A stretch of DNA of 64,000 nucleotides from Psilocybe azurescens. Lineage: Eukaryota > Basidiomycota > Agaricomycetes > Agaricales > Agrocybaceae. Where the stretch lies: positions 310,001-374,000 of the forward strand of contig JAJIRX010000811.1 in the NCBI GenBank assembly GCA_023853785.1. Reading direction: 5' to 3'. This document shows positions 1 through 12,231 of the stretch, piece after piece. The number at the start of each line of letters is the position of its first letter. Position 1 is the first letter of the stretch. A program made the translations under genes and the position numbers. A model generated the notes under the pieces. The model saw only the letters and a program-made list of their open reading frames with translations, did no database searches and was not told where the DNA came from.

Positions 1-3000
1 ATCCAGGGATGTTTTAGCATGCACAAGAGCATCGGGCTCTTGACCTATATCAGCAAGACATTCGGAAAGGTTATAGAGACATTTGCTTTCTAAAAGATAA
101 GCCATAGATTTTTTTTTGGCCGCTTCCTCGAGTTCATCGGTGTGACACAATTTTAGTGCTTCTTCGATAAAGATGATAGCCTTCGCTGGCTCTCCGATGT
201 CCCTGAAAGCTATACAACAGACGCACAGACAGCCAATGAGGCCCACAATGTTCCTCAAACCATTCTGACGAGCGAGTATCTCGCATTCCACGCTCGTTTT
301 AACTGCTTCAGCATAGAGGCCCATCCAGCCAAAGGTTTCGGCTCGACGATGCACCGATTCTATGAGAAGATCGGTAATATGTGGGAATGAGGAATAAGAT
401 TTTCCGACTTCGATCGACTTTTCGAGTAGCTCCAATCGTTTACGCGTATAACCCTGATTGTGGATTATACTGGAATATGCAATGAGACAGTGCATATACT
501 GTTCAGCAACCTCTTTCGAGTTCTGGGAAAGGTTACGTTCGAACCAGCAGAGAGCTTCCTTGATGGTTGTCGAAGCTTCTGAGAGGCGGTCAAACCGGTA
601 AAAGACATCTGTTTGGCACAAGAGAGCGTCCATAAGCAGCAGGTTGCATTCCTCTGGAAATCGTTTGGCTAATCCCCGAGAATAGACAAGGCCATGGTGA
701 GCCCTCTCCAAGCACTTATATTCGCTCTCCGCGGTTTCTGCGACCAAAAAATTGACGCGCAAGGCAATGATATATTCGGGCATGAGGGAAGGATCTTTAT
801 CGATCATAATCGCGTGAAGTTTAAGAGATTCGTAGCCATCATTAAAGGCTTCTTCATGCCGATTAGAGTAGACGAGATTCAGAGCGAGCTGGGTGAGAGT
901 CTCCGCGATATTCTTGGTATATCGATCTGGGTCATTGAAAGCCAAAGCACGGTATCTTTCGATGGCCACTTGTAATGCTTCAATTGCTTCCAGAAATCGT
1001 CCAGCAAAGTGAAGATCTACACCGAGGTTGTAATAACCACGCGCTATCTTGTCCGACGTTGATGTGAGCGCCGTCTGGTAAATCATCAACGACTCTGTCC
1101 TGATCGTCGCCGCTTCATCATGTCGTTTGAGTTTATGATAGCTCGAAGAAAGTCTGTTAAGCGCGTCGGCACGGAAGACCTGGTCGTCGATGATGTCCTT
1201 CGCCAGATCAGAGGTTTCCTTCCAGATAGCTAGGGCCTCATCGTATTGCTCAAGTTTACCTAACGTATTGGCCTTCTCATAAAGGGCGTGGCAGAGGGAC
1301 ACAACATGTTTTTGCTTGTCTTTCTCGCAAAGGGATTGGTAGATATCTATGGCCTGTTGAGAATATACTAGGGCTTGCTCGAGCTTGATAATCGCGTGGA
1401 ATTGCTGGTGCGAAAGTCGATAAAGAAGTGCCGCAATATCTACCTCTACGGAATCAGTGAAGAAAAGCCTAGAGTGGAGGAGAATGTTCAGTGCCTTCAT
1501 ATCGGCTTGAACGGCATCTTCAGGCTGCTTTATCCCTTGAAGACTGAAAGACAATTGTTGGAGTGCTTTGGAGTAGTCGCAGATCGTCTTATCCGAGAAT
1601 GTCGACAATGTCTGAGATTGGTCTTTGTTCGATGACGGGTGAAAAGGGGTGCTTGTGTCGCCGTTAAGAATGTGATCTTGTATGACAACTTCCTCGTAGG
1701 CGCGGACACTCTCTTGTGCAGCCTCCAATGACATCGCGTAGTCGCCTTCCAAATCCAACACATAAGCCAGTGTTCTCAAAGCTTCACCAAGCTGGGATTT
1801 GACTTCCTGGCTGCCGAGTGACATCTGCAAATGACGGCTGATTGATATGGCCTCTTCAATAGAAACTTTGGCCTTTTATCATCTTCAATGCTGATATAAA
1901 GATATGAGAGGCGTTGCAGGCCGCAGACGAGATGGGGCAAATATTCAGTGGGAGTTGTCTTCACAAGGGTTTGGCAGAGGTTTAAAGCACATAGACCCAT
2001 AGAAGCAGTCTCGTCGTACATGTCCAGCGAGTATAATCTGAAGGAGAGATCAATCATGCTGCGAGTGCCTGCTCGAATTGAGAGGGTGCTCGAATCGCTG
2101 CGAAGACACGCCTGTATTTCTAGTGTCTGTGAGATAACTCCCTGTTTGAAGACGTTTCTGTCGGATGATAAGTCTGCAAGCACAGCAGGTTCATGTGAAC
2201 ACAGATATGGCTCCGATGATACTTCGGTCAGACAGGAGGATAGGCCAGCCAAGGAATGATTAATGGCATCGATTTGAAGCCGGAGGTAGGTATCGGAAAT
2301 GAGTTCGGCGGTGACATCTGGAGGGAGTTTGCACAGTGTTCGTTGATTGTATCCCACAAACGCGATGAGATTTTCGTTTGGAACTCTATGCTCAGTAGAA
2401 AATTCCTTGCAGGAGTTGATGGAATTGTTGATATTTCTGTCGCCCATAACAATGAGGCGCTTCTCGATTCTCATGATAGCAAACATCTGATCAATATGTC
2501 AAGCATAGGAGAAGAGACACCATAGGGATAACCCACCATGAACCGAGAGTGGCACTTATTTACATGGTTTCTGAGGTCCCGTACCTCGGATTCAATTTTA
2601 TTACTATTCTTCCATCCGCTGAACGCAAACTTGAGTTTCCTTAGCTTCTTTTCTGGTGCTGGAGGAACCATCTGACAGCATCTATTGTAAACAGTCTTCA
2701 TATTCCTGATACGTTGAGGTGAGTTGCAATGGAATAACACAAATCAGACAACACGCACATTATAAGATCCAACAATGCAACGCTCATGTCCTTCGCGTCG
2801 GAAAGAATGTCATAGTGTTCCTCGCAGAATTCTTTGAGTTCGCCAACGGTTGCGCTGATTTCAGTCGCTAAAATATGAATGTCGCGCATGTTCTGTGCGA
2901 CCTGAACGATTCAACCTCCAGCATCAGACTGATTCTTGACCGACTACGACGGGATAACTCGTACCTTTGCAAATGATTCCTCTATCATATGAGCCAGCTC

Positions 3001-3066
3001 GATAACATCTTTAAGTGCCGTAGCCAGAGTGATAGTTGCCAAAGTAATCGACAGTGGGTCAGCCAT
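1..3066 (-). CDS. HeLo-like N-terminal / TPR-repeat protein, left copy (partial, runs off window)
   Basis: The protein begins MADPLSITLATITLATALKDV at 3066, a start typical of fungal STAND/HeLo-like N-terminal domains. Two short introns follow, then a helical linker, then tetratricopeptide-like repeats that continue to base 1; the C-terminus lies outside the window. No NACHT or NB-ARC ATPase lies between the N-domain and the repeats. The gene is a clear paralogue of the one at 61486-64000, with the same exon layout and alignable residue by residue. The frame of the 2486-1776 segment breaks at about 1870-1873. There the paralogue reads DRAIVAIEEA; this copy reads DKRPK and then regains VSIEEA one frame over, consistent with one lost base in a G run (minus strand). 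Family knowledge: such proteins are thought to act in self/non-self recognition or regulated cell death. That function is inferred here. Its start faces a PUF6 relic at 3884. Confidence 0.8.
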
Positions 3067-3883
3067 GTTCTGGTGGATCTACGAAGAAAAGAAGATAGGA
3101 GCAAGTGTTGAAAGTTGGAGCTTGTCGAACTAATGCTGTCGCATTGTAATCAGAATAACCATTAGGCAGTGCTATAGCAAATCCCCATCACCTTGGCGAC
3201 AAAGTCCAAACGGCTGTCAGAATGTCAAACGGTCTTCAGAAAATACGACACAATAGGACGATACAGGCCAGTTCAAGTATTAATAAACCTTAAGACTTGG
3301 TTTGCGAGCATTTCCTGAGAAACCTATCAGATAAGTGTTGATGACAGGGCCATAAGCTCCATTGTAATCAACATACCTTTGTCGGATGGCAGCTCGAACA
3401 TGACCTTCTCTGCTGAGGCCCCAGTAACAGTAACTACTAACGAGAGGGTTACAGGGAGAGAGTATGTCATTCCTCGTTTGGAAGGCTCTACGTCCTCCCA
3501 TTTCTCCTCCAGATGAAACTAGAACCAGAAATTACCAAGACATTGAGTGGACGATGCGCGAACCATGTTGCGGAAATAGTACAGCCTATTTTAACTGTTC
3601 AATCAGATTGTTGATTTGGAAGTGTCGAATTGGATTAAGTTGAGGTGAAGTCAAGGTGTAAAAGCTGAAGAGTATGGCATTTTCGCAGCGACTTATCGAC
3701 TAGTTCTTCAATACTTTAGGCTCTTCAAGATCAAGTCGCTCTATGTTGCCAGTTGGTCAAAGTCAAGTCCAAAACTCGTTTGCCAACTTGTCGGTAACCG
3801 TCGGACTCCGTGTTATGATACTGTCACGACTGTGACAAAAAGTGCAATTAATCAACCACAAACGACATAATTCTCCTCTCACA
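3067..3883. promoter_or_regulatory. Divergent intergenic region, copy of 60162-61485
   Basis: No gene is seen here. The stretch separates the left TPR gene (-) from the PUF6 relic (+) and matches the right-hand intergenic region in inverted order. Recognisable shared blocks are a GACNTGACAAAA-like motif and a TGCAATTAAT..CCACAAACGAC block at 3831-3866, and a block ending AGCACTGCCTAATGG (minus strand) at about 3155-3195. It is probably a once-bidirectional promoter. The blocks were aligned by eye. Confidence 0.5.
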
Positions 3884-4155
3884 ATGCATCTGCACGTACA
3901 TCTGGTCAAAAAGATCGAGGAGAACCATCGCAGAACGGCTGAAGCAAAAAATAACTCATCTCGCGTGTCGAGAGCCAGATAACAAGCGAAGCCAACCGTC
4001 CTCAGCTGTAGCAACTCAAGACTCAAAATCTGGTCCAGAATCATGCTGACTCGACGAAGCTGAACTTTTAGAAGAGATTGAGTCCCAGTCCCTGGAAGAT
4101 GCTACATATCGATACGCAGGTTGACCAACGGGCCAAAGACCCAAACGGTATGTCT
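3884..4155 (+). pseudogene. PUF6 5'-exon relic
   Basis: From the ATG at 3884 the sequence aligns with the first exon of PUF6 (60161 downward, minus strand). Shared features are the ATCTGGT and AAAAA..CTCATCTCG segments, the acidic Ser/Glu region, and a near-identical stretch at about 4110-4150 (ATCGATACGCAGGTTGACC, then AAAGACCCAAA). Homology stops at the position of PUF6 intron 1. The reading frame is broken: a stop follows about 33 codons. The remaining pumilio repeats and CPL domain are absent, so this is a truncated duplicate and not a working gene. It lies head to head with the left TPR gene, just as intact PUF6 lies with the right TPR gene. Confidence 0.75.
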
Positions 4156-4286
4156 AACCTTTGTTTGCTCAACAGAGAGTTGAAGAAAATAGCAGCAAAG
4201 AAAGAATCATAGCGTGTAGAAAAACCAGAGGAATCGGGATGCCTGGGAATACTGAAACTCAAAGGGGGTAAAAAAGCTCGCGGTGT

Positions 4287-5918
4287 TTGGAGGGAACGGA
4301 ATATCAATCCGTAATCATGATCATAGCTTTTCATCCCAGAAAATATGCCTACAGTCAATTCCACGGGAAACCCCTTGTACTCGTCAGCGGCGCCAATGGA
4401 TATATCGCTACGTGGGTCGTCCAAGCTCTCCTCGAGCAAGGATATGCCGTCCGAGGCACAGTCCGCTCGGAAGAGAAGGGAAAGCACCTGAGCGAGTACT
4501 TCGACTCCACTCCCTACAGCAGTAGATTCGAATGGATTGTCGTTAATGATATTGCAAAGGTGCATAGGAGGATCTCACAGCTGATATCGGTGTTTATTAT
4601 ACTGACTGTGTCTAGCATGGAGCGTTCGACGAGGCAGTCAAGGGTGTGGACGCTATCGAGCATATCGCTTCCCAGAACATTTCCTTTGATCGCCCCAATG
4701 ATGAACCAGATGGTATGTTATGTCTGCGTACCTACAGTAGTGCTGTACTATAACTCACTTTACTGAAATGGCCAATACAGTTTTCATCACGCCAGCTGTG
4801 CAAGGTACTTTGGGCATCCTTCAGAGCGCGTTAGAATTCGGGTAATGAATTCCTAACCGGTTTCCATCGTGGAAAGAAGCATGCCCAATCATTTCTCATT
4901 TCCAGATCCAAGGTTAAGCGAATCGTGATAACATCGTCAATCGTAGCTATCTTGCAGATATTCACTGATCCAGAAACGACCGTCCTTTTGGACGAGAACA
5001 GCTGGGGAGACGATTACGTAAAGGTAGTTCAGGAGCAGGGGAAGGATTCTGGACTTTTTGAGAAATACAGCGCTTCTAAGAATTTGGCAGAGAGAGGTGG
5101 CTATTTCACTTGATCACTGCTGACAAGAAAATCACCAACTCATTTTTACCTCTCATCGCTCAGCTGCCTGGGATTTTCACCAGAAACACAAATCTAAGGT
5201 TACCTGGGACCCGGTTTCAATCAATCCTGCTACGGTAAGGTGTCCAATGAAAAACTATCTCTGACTCTGTTTCTAATAGCATGTCCTTTCCAGGTGCTCG
5301 GTGTAAGTAGAAACGGTCATCATATCTTGCAAAAAACAAACTTCCCGATCGTAATCCCTAGCCACCACTGCTGGATTCTTCCGAAGGAGTCCCCGCCTCG
5401 TTAGAGTACTGGTATATTAACATGTGCAAAGAACAGCTTGACGAAGCTCTTGGAGGAACGTACGGGTATGTCGATATCCAGGACGTCGTGGCGGCGCATG
5501 TAGAAGCCCTAAAGCAAGAGGCTGCGGGAGGTGAAAGATTCATCGTGTGTGCAGGTATGTTTATGAAGGTCTTCTCACCGTCCCTCACTTCTTCCGAATT
5601 TAATGTTGTGTATTTTTTTAAAGGGACAGTAACTTGGCAGGAGAACCGTATGCTGCTTCTTCGACGTACTGTAGCTTGACCAAATCTCACACACTTAATT
5701 CAGGCAATCTGTTATTCAACCAAAGACCAGAGCTCTACGCATCTGGAGCTCTGCCTCGCGGAAATCCCAGCATATCAAACGCGGTGCAATACAAATACAA
5801 CACCACGAAAGTCCAAGAACTGTTGGGCTTCAAGTACAGGGATGCCTCCAAAACATTCAATGATACAGTGGATTATTTCGAAACTAGAGATCTGCTGAAG
5901 CCTGCAGAGGGTAAATGA
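4287..5918 (+). CDS. Extended SDR, NAD(P)-dependent reductase (dihydroflavonol/aldehyde reductase-like), copy A
   Basis: This is a Rossmann-fold oxidoreductase expected to reduce a carbonyl with NADPH. The dinucleotide-binding motif reads VSGANGYIA, followed by [10 protein letters not shown]. The catalytic Ser lies in VITSS near 4930 and YxxxK is YSASK near 5066. At least eight exons with short introns can be joined: DIAK/HGAFDEAVKGVDAIEHIAS, then [14 protein letters not shown], and so on to a stop at 5918. The open frame starts at 4287. However, the family-typical start MPTVNSTGK would begin at 4345 and needs one more A in the AAA at 4368-4370, so the true start is uncertain. It is a paralogue of the SDR at 12232-14017. 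The substrate is unknown. Confidence 0.8.
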
Positions 5919-7087
5919 TTCGCAACAGTAATTGCTGTAAATAACATCAGAGTCGTCTGTATTATGAAGTATTCCAATGAGTGCTGATATATGATAGGGA
6001 ACCTATTATTGACACAGAAGGTTGGAAGCGCCCGCGTCAACCGAATATGTTCGCGAGCTGTGTCACCCCGAAGCTGAGAAACCTGTGAAGGTTTATATCT
6101 AACATGTACAACAATTTGGCGTAAATGCATTAAATTCATCTAGAGTAAGTACAATTTTACTGTACTACTACACAATTTACAAAAAAAAAAAAAAAAGAAA
6201 ATTCAGAATCAGAATTAGAAAAAATCCAGTTTCTCGCCGCGTAAATAAATGATCTAGCAAATATTTATCATCTAGTCAAAGCAAGCAATTAGAGAAAGGA
6301 AGTTCAAGGAAGGGGAAAAAGTCAACTATAATCAATCCCGGATTTCATAAACGTAGCTTATACCTGATAAGAAAGACAGAATTTGGATAAAAAAAGTCAG
6401 GCAGCAGTGGGAAAACGAGAAGCGAACGGCGATAAGCCCCAGGATAGAAGAATAAAAGAGCACCAAGCAGGACTGGATCGACCGGTCAGACCTCTGTAGG
6501 TCGTTACTCCCTTCTATCTATTAGCTATCGCCATCCATATAGAGTCGAGACCGAGAATTGAGGTTAAATGATGATGGTGATGTACTGATTGGATGGTGAT
6601 GATTGAAAATCGGAAATTATCATGTCAAGTCGTAGCATATCAAGTCGTATCGTGTACGCGTGGCCATATCCATATATCGATGGCCACGTCCAGAAGTTGG
6701 AATTCAGAAAGAAGTCGGAAAAAAGAAGAGGGAAGCAAGAGAATCGGAAATGTTGTAGACGGGAGATGCGGACTAGAGTGGTAGGCACTGGGGGTCTCGA
6801 CGCGCTAGCTCTTCGAGAGGTTGGTCGAGGGGTCGGGAAATTGAAAGCGAGATATAGCGTGGCGGTATAGGGATACAGTATGATAGAGCAATGCTGAAGG
6901 AGGAGAGGAAAGAGTAGGTGTAGCAGTAGAGTAGAGGTACGAGTAGAGGGAATGGAATGGGAATGGAGGAGTAAACGGGACCAGACTGGAATTGGAAAGG
7001 GAAAGCACAACAGCGCAAAGCCACCAAAAGCCCAATATTGCACAGAAAAGAGAAAACAGCACGCATCATCACCATCCGAACACCTCC
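5919..7087. other. Intergenic, convergent 3' regions
   Basis: This stretch lies between the 3' ends of SDR-A (+) and the ferric reductase (-). It holds a run of about 16 A at 6180-6195 followed by A-rich sequence. Open frames on both strands around 6564-7091 are low-complexity, purine- or pyrimidine-biased translations with no recognisable domain. The ancestral end of the ferric reductase coding sequence probably reaches 7069. Confidence 0.5.
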
Positions 7088-9826
7088 TCACACCTCGACC
7101 CCGCCGACCTGGTCTCGCCGCACCGCATCAAGCCCGCCAACAGCAGCGACCACATCGTCCGCAAGACCGCCGGGCCCACACACACCCACCACCATGCCCG
7201 TGAGCCGCCCGCCCGAGCCGCCCTCGCTATCATTGTCTTTGAAGTTCCCGTGCGACAGCGTCACGGCACGCTGAAGCGCGTGTTCCAGGAACTTGGAGAG
7301 CTTGGGGCGGCCGGGGGCGAGGGTGAGGCCGCGCGGGAGATGGGACTGCGAGGCGGATGGGGACTGCAGTTGCGGCGCGCCGGCAGCGCGTTTGGATTTG
7401 GGATTCGACCGCGCGCTGTCCTCGCGGCCCACGAGCGTGCGCGCAGACGCGCTCGAATCTTGCCTCTGCGGGCCTGGGCCTGCTGTGAGATGTGGCTGAG
7501 GCTGCTGTGGCGATTGCATCTGCCCGTGCATCAGCGCAGATGCTGAAGTCGGTGTTGGCGCGCTAGGGGTGGGAGGAGCAGGCGCAGCGCGCGGCGACTC
7601 ATATGGCAAGACCACGCGCCTCTCAGGGCGAGGAGGCCGCGGCCGCGGTCGCGAATACGAGTCGAATTCATGCTGGTTCTGCTGTTGATAGTGTTCGCTG
7701 TGCTGGTAACGATCCTCATCACGGTCAACTGCGATGGGTGCGGGTCGTTTGGTGGAGTGACTTCGTCTTGGTGTCTTATTGTCCGCAGTTGTGTCGGTAG
7801 GCAGAACCTCGGCCACGGTAGCCAATGAAGGGTTGGCAGGAGAGGACGACGGGGATGCAGCGAAGGGCGACGCTTCGACCGAATCGAAAAACGCTGGCTG
7901 CTTCCCTATCGGTGCACGCGTGTAGAACACGCTGATCCTGAGCGGGGTGTACACGGATTGATTGATGAGCTTAGTGAACGCCGGCAACAGCGGGGCAAGG
8001 CATGCTATAGACCATTTCCAAAAAGGAACGAAAACCCATGGAAAAGAAAAGAAAAGATTACCGTCAGCAAATGCACCATAAAAACAAAAAGCTCGAAAAG
8101 CAACGAACCGGGATCGGCGACAATCCACACCAGCTCAACGACCTTCACCCGACTCCTCCCAGCGAGGTCCTTGCGCACCAGATCCTCAATCGCCGCAAGT
8201 GCATAAGTGATGCCGCTCCCACCCACGACGTATACCGCCGCCGAGAAAGATGCGAAGTTTACGTGGCCCGGGCCGCCGTACGGGCCTTCCACGATGACTT
8301 TCACCTCTTTCCCAACGCCGTTTACATTTGCCCCAGCTTCAATTGCACCGGCACCTGCAGCAGGAGCAGAGGCGGTGTATCCACCGACCTTCGCGACCTC
8401 GTACAGCTTCCTCGTCCACCCGCCCGCGCGCTTACACATAAGCACCATGCCCTCCCCCCCTTCCGCGCGTGTGACATTCGCGATCGTGAACGGGTGAACC
8501 TCCAACCACCCGCCCATGCCCATTCCGCCAGACATCACACGCAGCCGGACATGCTGTCCCGCGCGCCAGCCTGCGTTGAGCGCAGGGATTTCGACGCGCG
8601 TCATTTCGAGCTCCGGTAAAGGAGTGAGATAGGCGGTCGTGAGCCGGGATTTGAAGAGCCGCAGGATGTGGTCCATGGAGAGGAAGCCGACTGCGAAGAG
8701 GATGTACGGCAGCAGGGAAGGTTGGTGCAGGTACATCTGGTTAATTGGTTAATTGGGTATGTTCGTGAGTATATAATTGGCAGAGGGGAAGCAAAGAGAA
8801 GACGTACTGCAGGGAGGATGAGCACAAATCCGAGGATATGCGATGCCAAGAACAAATTGTACGCTCTGCTCCGCACGGACTGCACCGAGAACAGGAAGAT
8901 CATGTTGACGGCGATAAGCGCGACCATGCCCCAGATGTTGCTTGGGTTTCGCATGAATTTCTTGAATGTCCCGTTGATCGACCATTGGTAGACTGTGTTA
9001 ATTAGAGGTCAGTAGAGTACTTGGTGACAGCAAACCTTGAAGACTTACAGTAGTGCAGAGAATGAATGTTGGCTGCCAACACAATCATCCTGCCCACAAA
9101 CCGATGCAAAAATTCAACTACGAAAGAAATCCATCAGCACTTCACATCTCATCTCATTTTTTATTATTACGCCAACGCACCTTCTCATACCCCCACCCAC
9201 CGAGCCACCCAACGCCGTTCTTCCCAGCGAGCGCAAACACAATCGGGACCTGCACAGCGGCGATCCATCCAGTCCTCGCCGGGTCCGTGAACACATTGCT
9301 TCTATAAAACGCAGCGTACACCCACGCGTAGAAGTACACCGCCAGAATAAGCCCCTGACCCATGCCCATACCCGCACCGGCACCCGCGCTCGCGAAGAAG
9401 GGGGAGACGCGCGCGGAGCGGGGCGAGTAAAGGACGGAGGGGTGCAGGGCAGGCGGGGACGTGCGGCGGGAAGTGCAGCGCTGGGTACGGGCGTGGGCGC
9501 GGGTGCGGTGTACCGGGCCGAGCACCGGCGCTTTCCTTCTCGTTTGTAATGGTCGCTCGCCGTCTCCCTCGCCTGGTCGTTGTTGGAGGCGGAATCACAC
9601 TTGCATCGTACCAGAGGAAATGACCTGCGGCCCATTCCCGCGACGCACCCCCGAAGAGGGCAATCGCGCGCGGGAGCCGTGCGAGGACGAAGACTGCAGA
9701 GAGGGCGACGAGGAGTAGGATGATGTGGAATACGAGTGTAGCGTCGCTTCTGTGTTCCGGGGAAGCGATACCTCGGGAAAAGAGGTCGCGATCATCTGCT
9801 GGTGGAGCTGATAATGTGGATGGCAT
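7088..9826 (-). CDS. Ferric/cupric reductase, FRE family (heme b, FAD, NADPH)
   Basis: A plasma-membrane reductase that passes electrons from NADPH through FAD and two hemes to extracellular Fe3+ or Cu2+. It starts at 9826 with a hydrophobic segment (HIILLLVALSAVFVLARL). Exons then give the ferric-reductase-like transmembrane core, ending PARTGWIAAVQVPIVFALAG, followed by heme-ligand helices (FLHRFVGR, ANIHSLHY, LASHILGF). The FAD-binding domain has HPFTIAN. The NADPH domain has VVGGSGITYALAAIEDL. A long Pro/Ser/Gln-rich insert (about 7250-7850) interrupts the NADPH domain. The last segment ends GGVEV-stop at 7088. The bases beyond would encode the family ending CEEVFGW and a stop at 7069 if one more TG were present in the GTGTG at 7088-7092. 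It is about 5 introns long and opposite in strand to SDR-A. Confidence 0.85.
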
Positions 9827-12231
9827 TTTTGTGGAGTTGCGTTGAAATTTTGAGGATGAGAAATGCGATGGCTCTAGAAAGGTCCCGGTTCCGGTGTGGA
9901 GATAAGCAGTCCGACAGGCAGACTGGAATCTGTTGAAGAAGAAATGACAACAGCGGATGTAGACTCTAGAAGGGGAGGGACGTTATAGACAACTGCCCGT
10001 GGGGTATTACAGACACAGGACAGGATGAGGGGAACTATACAAAAGGGAGGATGGACAGGCAGAGGACAGGACAAACAGCAGGCAGGCAGGCTCGATGTCG
10101 ACCGATGGATGTCGATGCAATGAACGTGGGGCCTGGTTCCAAGTTCGAGGGGATCCAACACGAGGATAGGACAAAGACGAAAGCTTAAAAAGTATCCTTC
10201 CTTATACGAACCACGAGGCGCGTGTTCCGAGGTCGCAGGCGTGGACGGCTCGAAAACGAGGCAATAGGTTGTCTAAATTGAAATCGGCAAAAAGGACAGT
10301 AGCGTGAAACGATCGAGGACGGACAGGGCTGCCCAAGCGAGAGAAAGGAGCGATAAATGAGAGACGCTAGAAGAAAAGTCAAAAAGCCTGAAACAAACCG
10401 CAACCACAGTGGTGTTCGTAAACAAGGTCGAGAAACGAGGGAAAAACAGGGACGCCGTTGGTTCATTTAGCCCGTACTCACGCCATCGCTCTATGCCCGG
10501 GTCAGCGATCAATTTGCACACGGGTCTCCCGTGCAACTGCCCCATATGGCAGTATTCCAATCTCAGATCCTAAAATGGGGTTGAGAGCCGGTAAATCACC
10601 ATGCATCGTAAGTATCGTACTTAAGCCTCCTCTCTTGCTTCATTCCATTCTGCTCGAAGCTTTGACCAAGTCCGACAGTGAGCCCGGGGCGACGAACTGT
10701 CAATATTTCAATGTTCATTTGTTCTCATAATAATCGCACCCCGAGGCTGATATTGATATTGACATTCTGACTCAATGGATCATGAATCATGAATTAATTA
10801 ATGGACCTATGTATATCATATTCATATGCATGCTTCCCCATACTTTTCGACTTCTGGGCGACTGCACAAAGCTTCGAGGCCTTGAGCCCCTAGGACTCCC
10901 TTTCACTCAGGCTCACTCGTTACTCATCCTATCCATGCTTATATGGACTCATTATCACCATCACCCTCGCCTTCGCCTTCATCCCACTTCTATTGCTCGA
11001 GTTCTCTGACTTTCATTTCCAGCGCCACCGCCGTCTCACCATCTCAGCACCTCGTCATCTTTATTACTTCTTCTGCACTAGTCGCCTTCTGCACTTCCGA
11101 TTAAATACCAGAGCAACACGAAGCGCGCGGCGCGTTGCTGCATACTTGGATATGTTCGTTATGTAACTCAGAGATAGACTCGGACCTACCGCCAACAATT
11201 TAACCGCCCTCAGATCTGAGTCGAAGCGAAATATTGTTATGGCTAAAATAGTAATAGCCCACAGCCATGGGAACCTGCTAATTGCCATATCATATGTGGT
11301 GATGTGAAGTACGTTATGCCTTGCTTACTTCAGGCAATTGCTTACTTTAATACATTGCCGTTCCGAGTCAAAAATAACACAATGAGGCTCTGAATGCTAT
11401 AACCAGCGATCTTCCATCTGGTGGGAACTTCCAACTTGGAAGGACGTCACCCAATGTGGGAGGAAGCCACGCCCACGAAGGTGAACAATACCCATATTCA
11501 TATTTAATGAACTCAAATCTCAAAGTCCTCAGGCTCATGATTCAGCCGCACAGCCGCATTGTCTATATCTCCACCAGTCCCAGTGCCAAGTGGCACTAGC
11601 AAGCCCTCGTTGGCTCTGCAGTGTGCACGCTGCACGCAGGCTCGATTCTCGAATCTCGCACTCGGAACGGACCTCCTGTTCTCTGTCTTCCTTCTCTGTC
11701 TTCCTCCGGCCTGTCAGGAAGCATTACATCGTACGATACTCGTACTTTCAATAACGTTAAGCCGTTCTTCCATGAGACTCGGCGCGTCGAGTCTCGAACG
11801 TTCTTTGAACGCTGTTCTAACTCCTACCAGAAAGATTCAAATACTCACGTCCGTCCCAATTTCGACGTTCCCTCATATGTGAGTCATCATCCCACACTCA
11901 CGCTGTCTCTCTCGACTCTACGTCATGTTCACTTTTCTCTTTGACTCCCGAGTTCTTTTGGATTGAACTTGGCATAAATACTGTTGGACAGCTTGCACTA
12001 ACTGACGATGCATATAGAGTGGCATTTGGGATTTTTCTGCGCAGAAACATCCTGTTCATAGTGTGCATACGGCACCTGTATATCACTTCTTTCATTGTGG
12101 TTACCATGGTCAAGTATTGCTGTATTCGATTCGAACGACGGGAAAAAACCAACGACACTGTAATTCGCACTGCCCTGCACAAACTCATCCAATCTAATCC
12201 CCAATCCCACCGCCCGCCAGCAAGCCTTTGA
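9827..12231. other. Long intergenic region, no supported gene
   Basis: It contains the upstream region of the ferric reductase (C/T-rich on the minus strand) and the downstream region of SDR-B. Several 70-107-codon open frames occur at 10185-10560, 11064-11288 and 11559-11944. None shows a recognisable domain, exon chain or codon pattern. One short minus-strand segment near 10475-10560 ends at a plausible donor (CGTGAGTACG) and could be an orphan exon, but nothing joins to it. Confidence 0.4.

Noticed and set aside
6564..7546. Long overlapping open frames on both strands opposite the ferric reductase and its 3' region
   Set aside because: They are GC-rich or low-complexity shadows without domains or splice logic; the minus-strand FRE explains the coding signal.
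9037..9718. Plus-strand frames of 74-170 codons
   Set aside because: Antisense to ferric reductase exons; Arg/Pro/Ser-rich composition typical of shadow frames.
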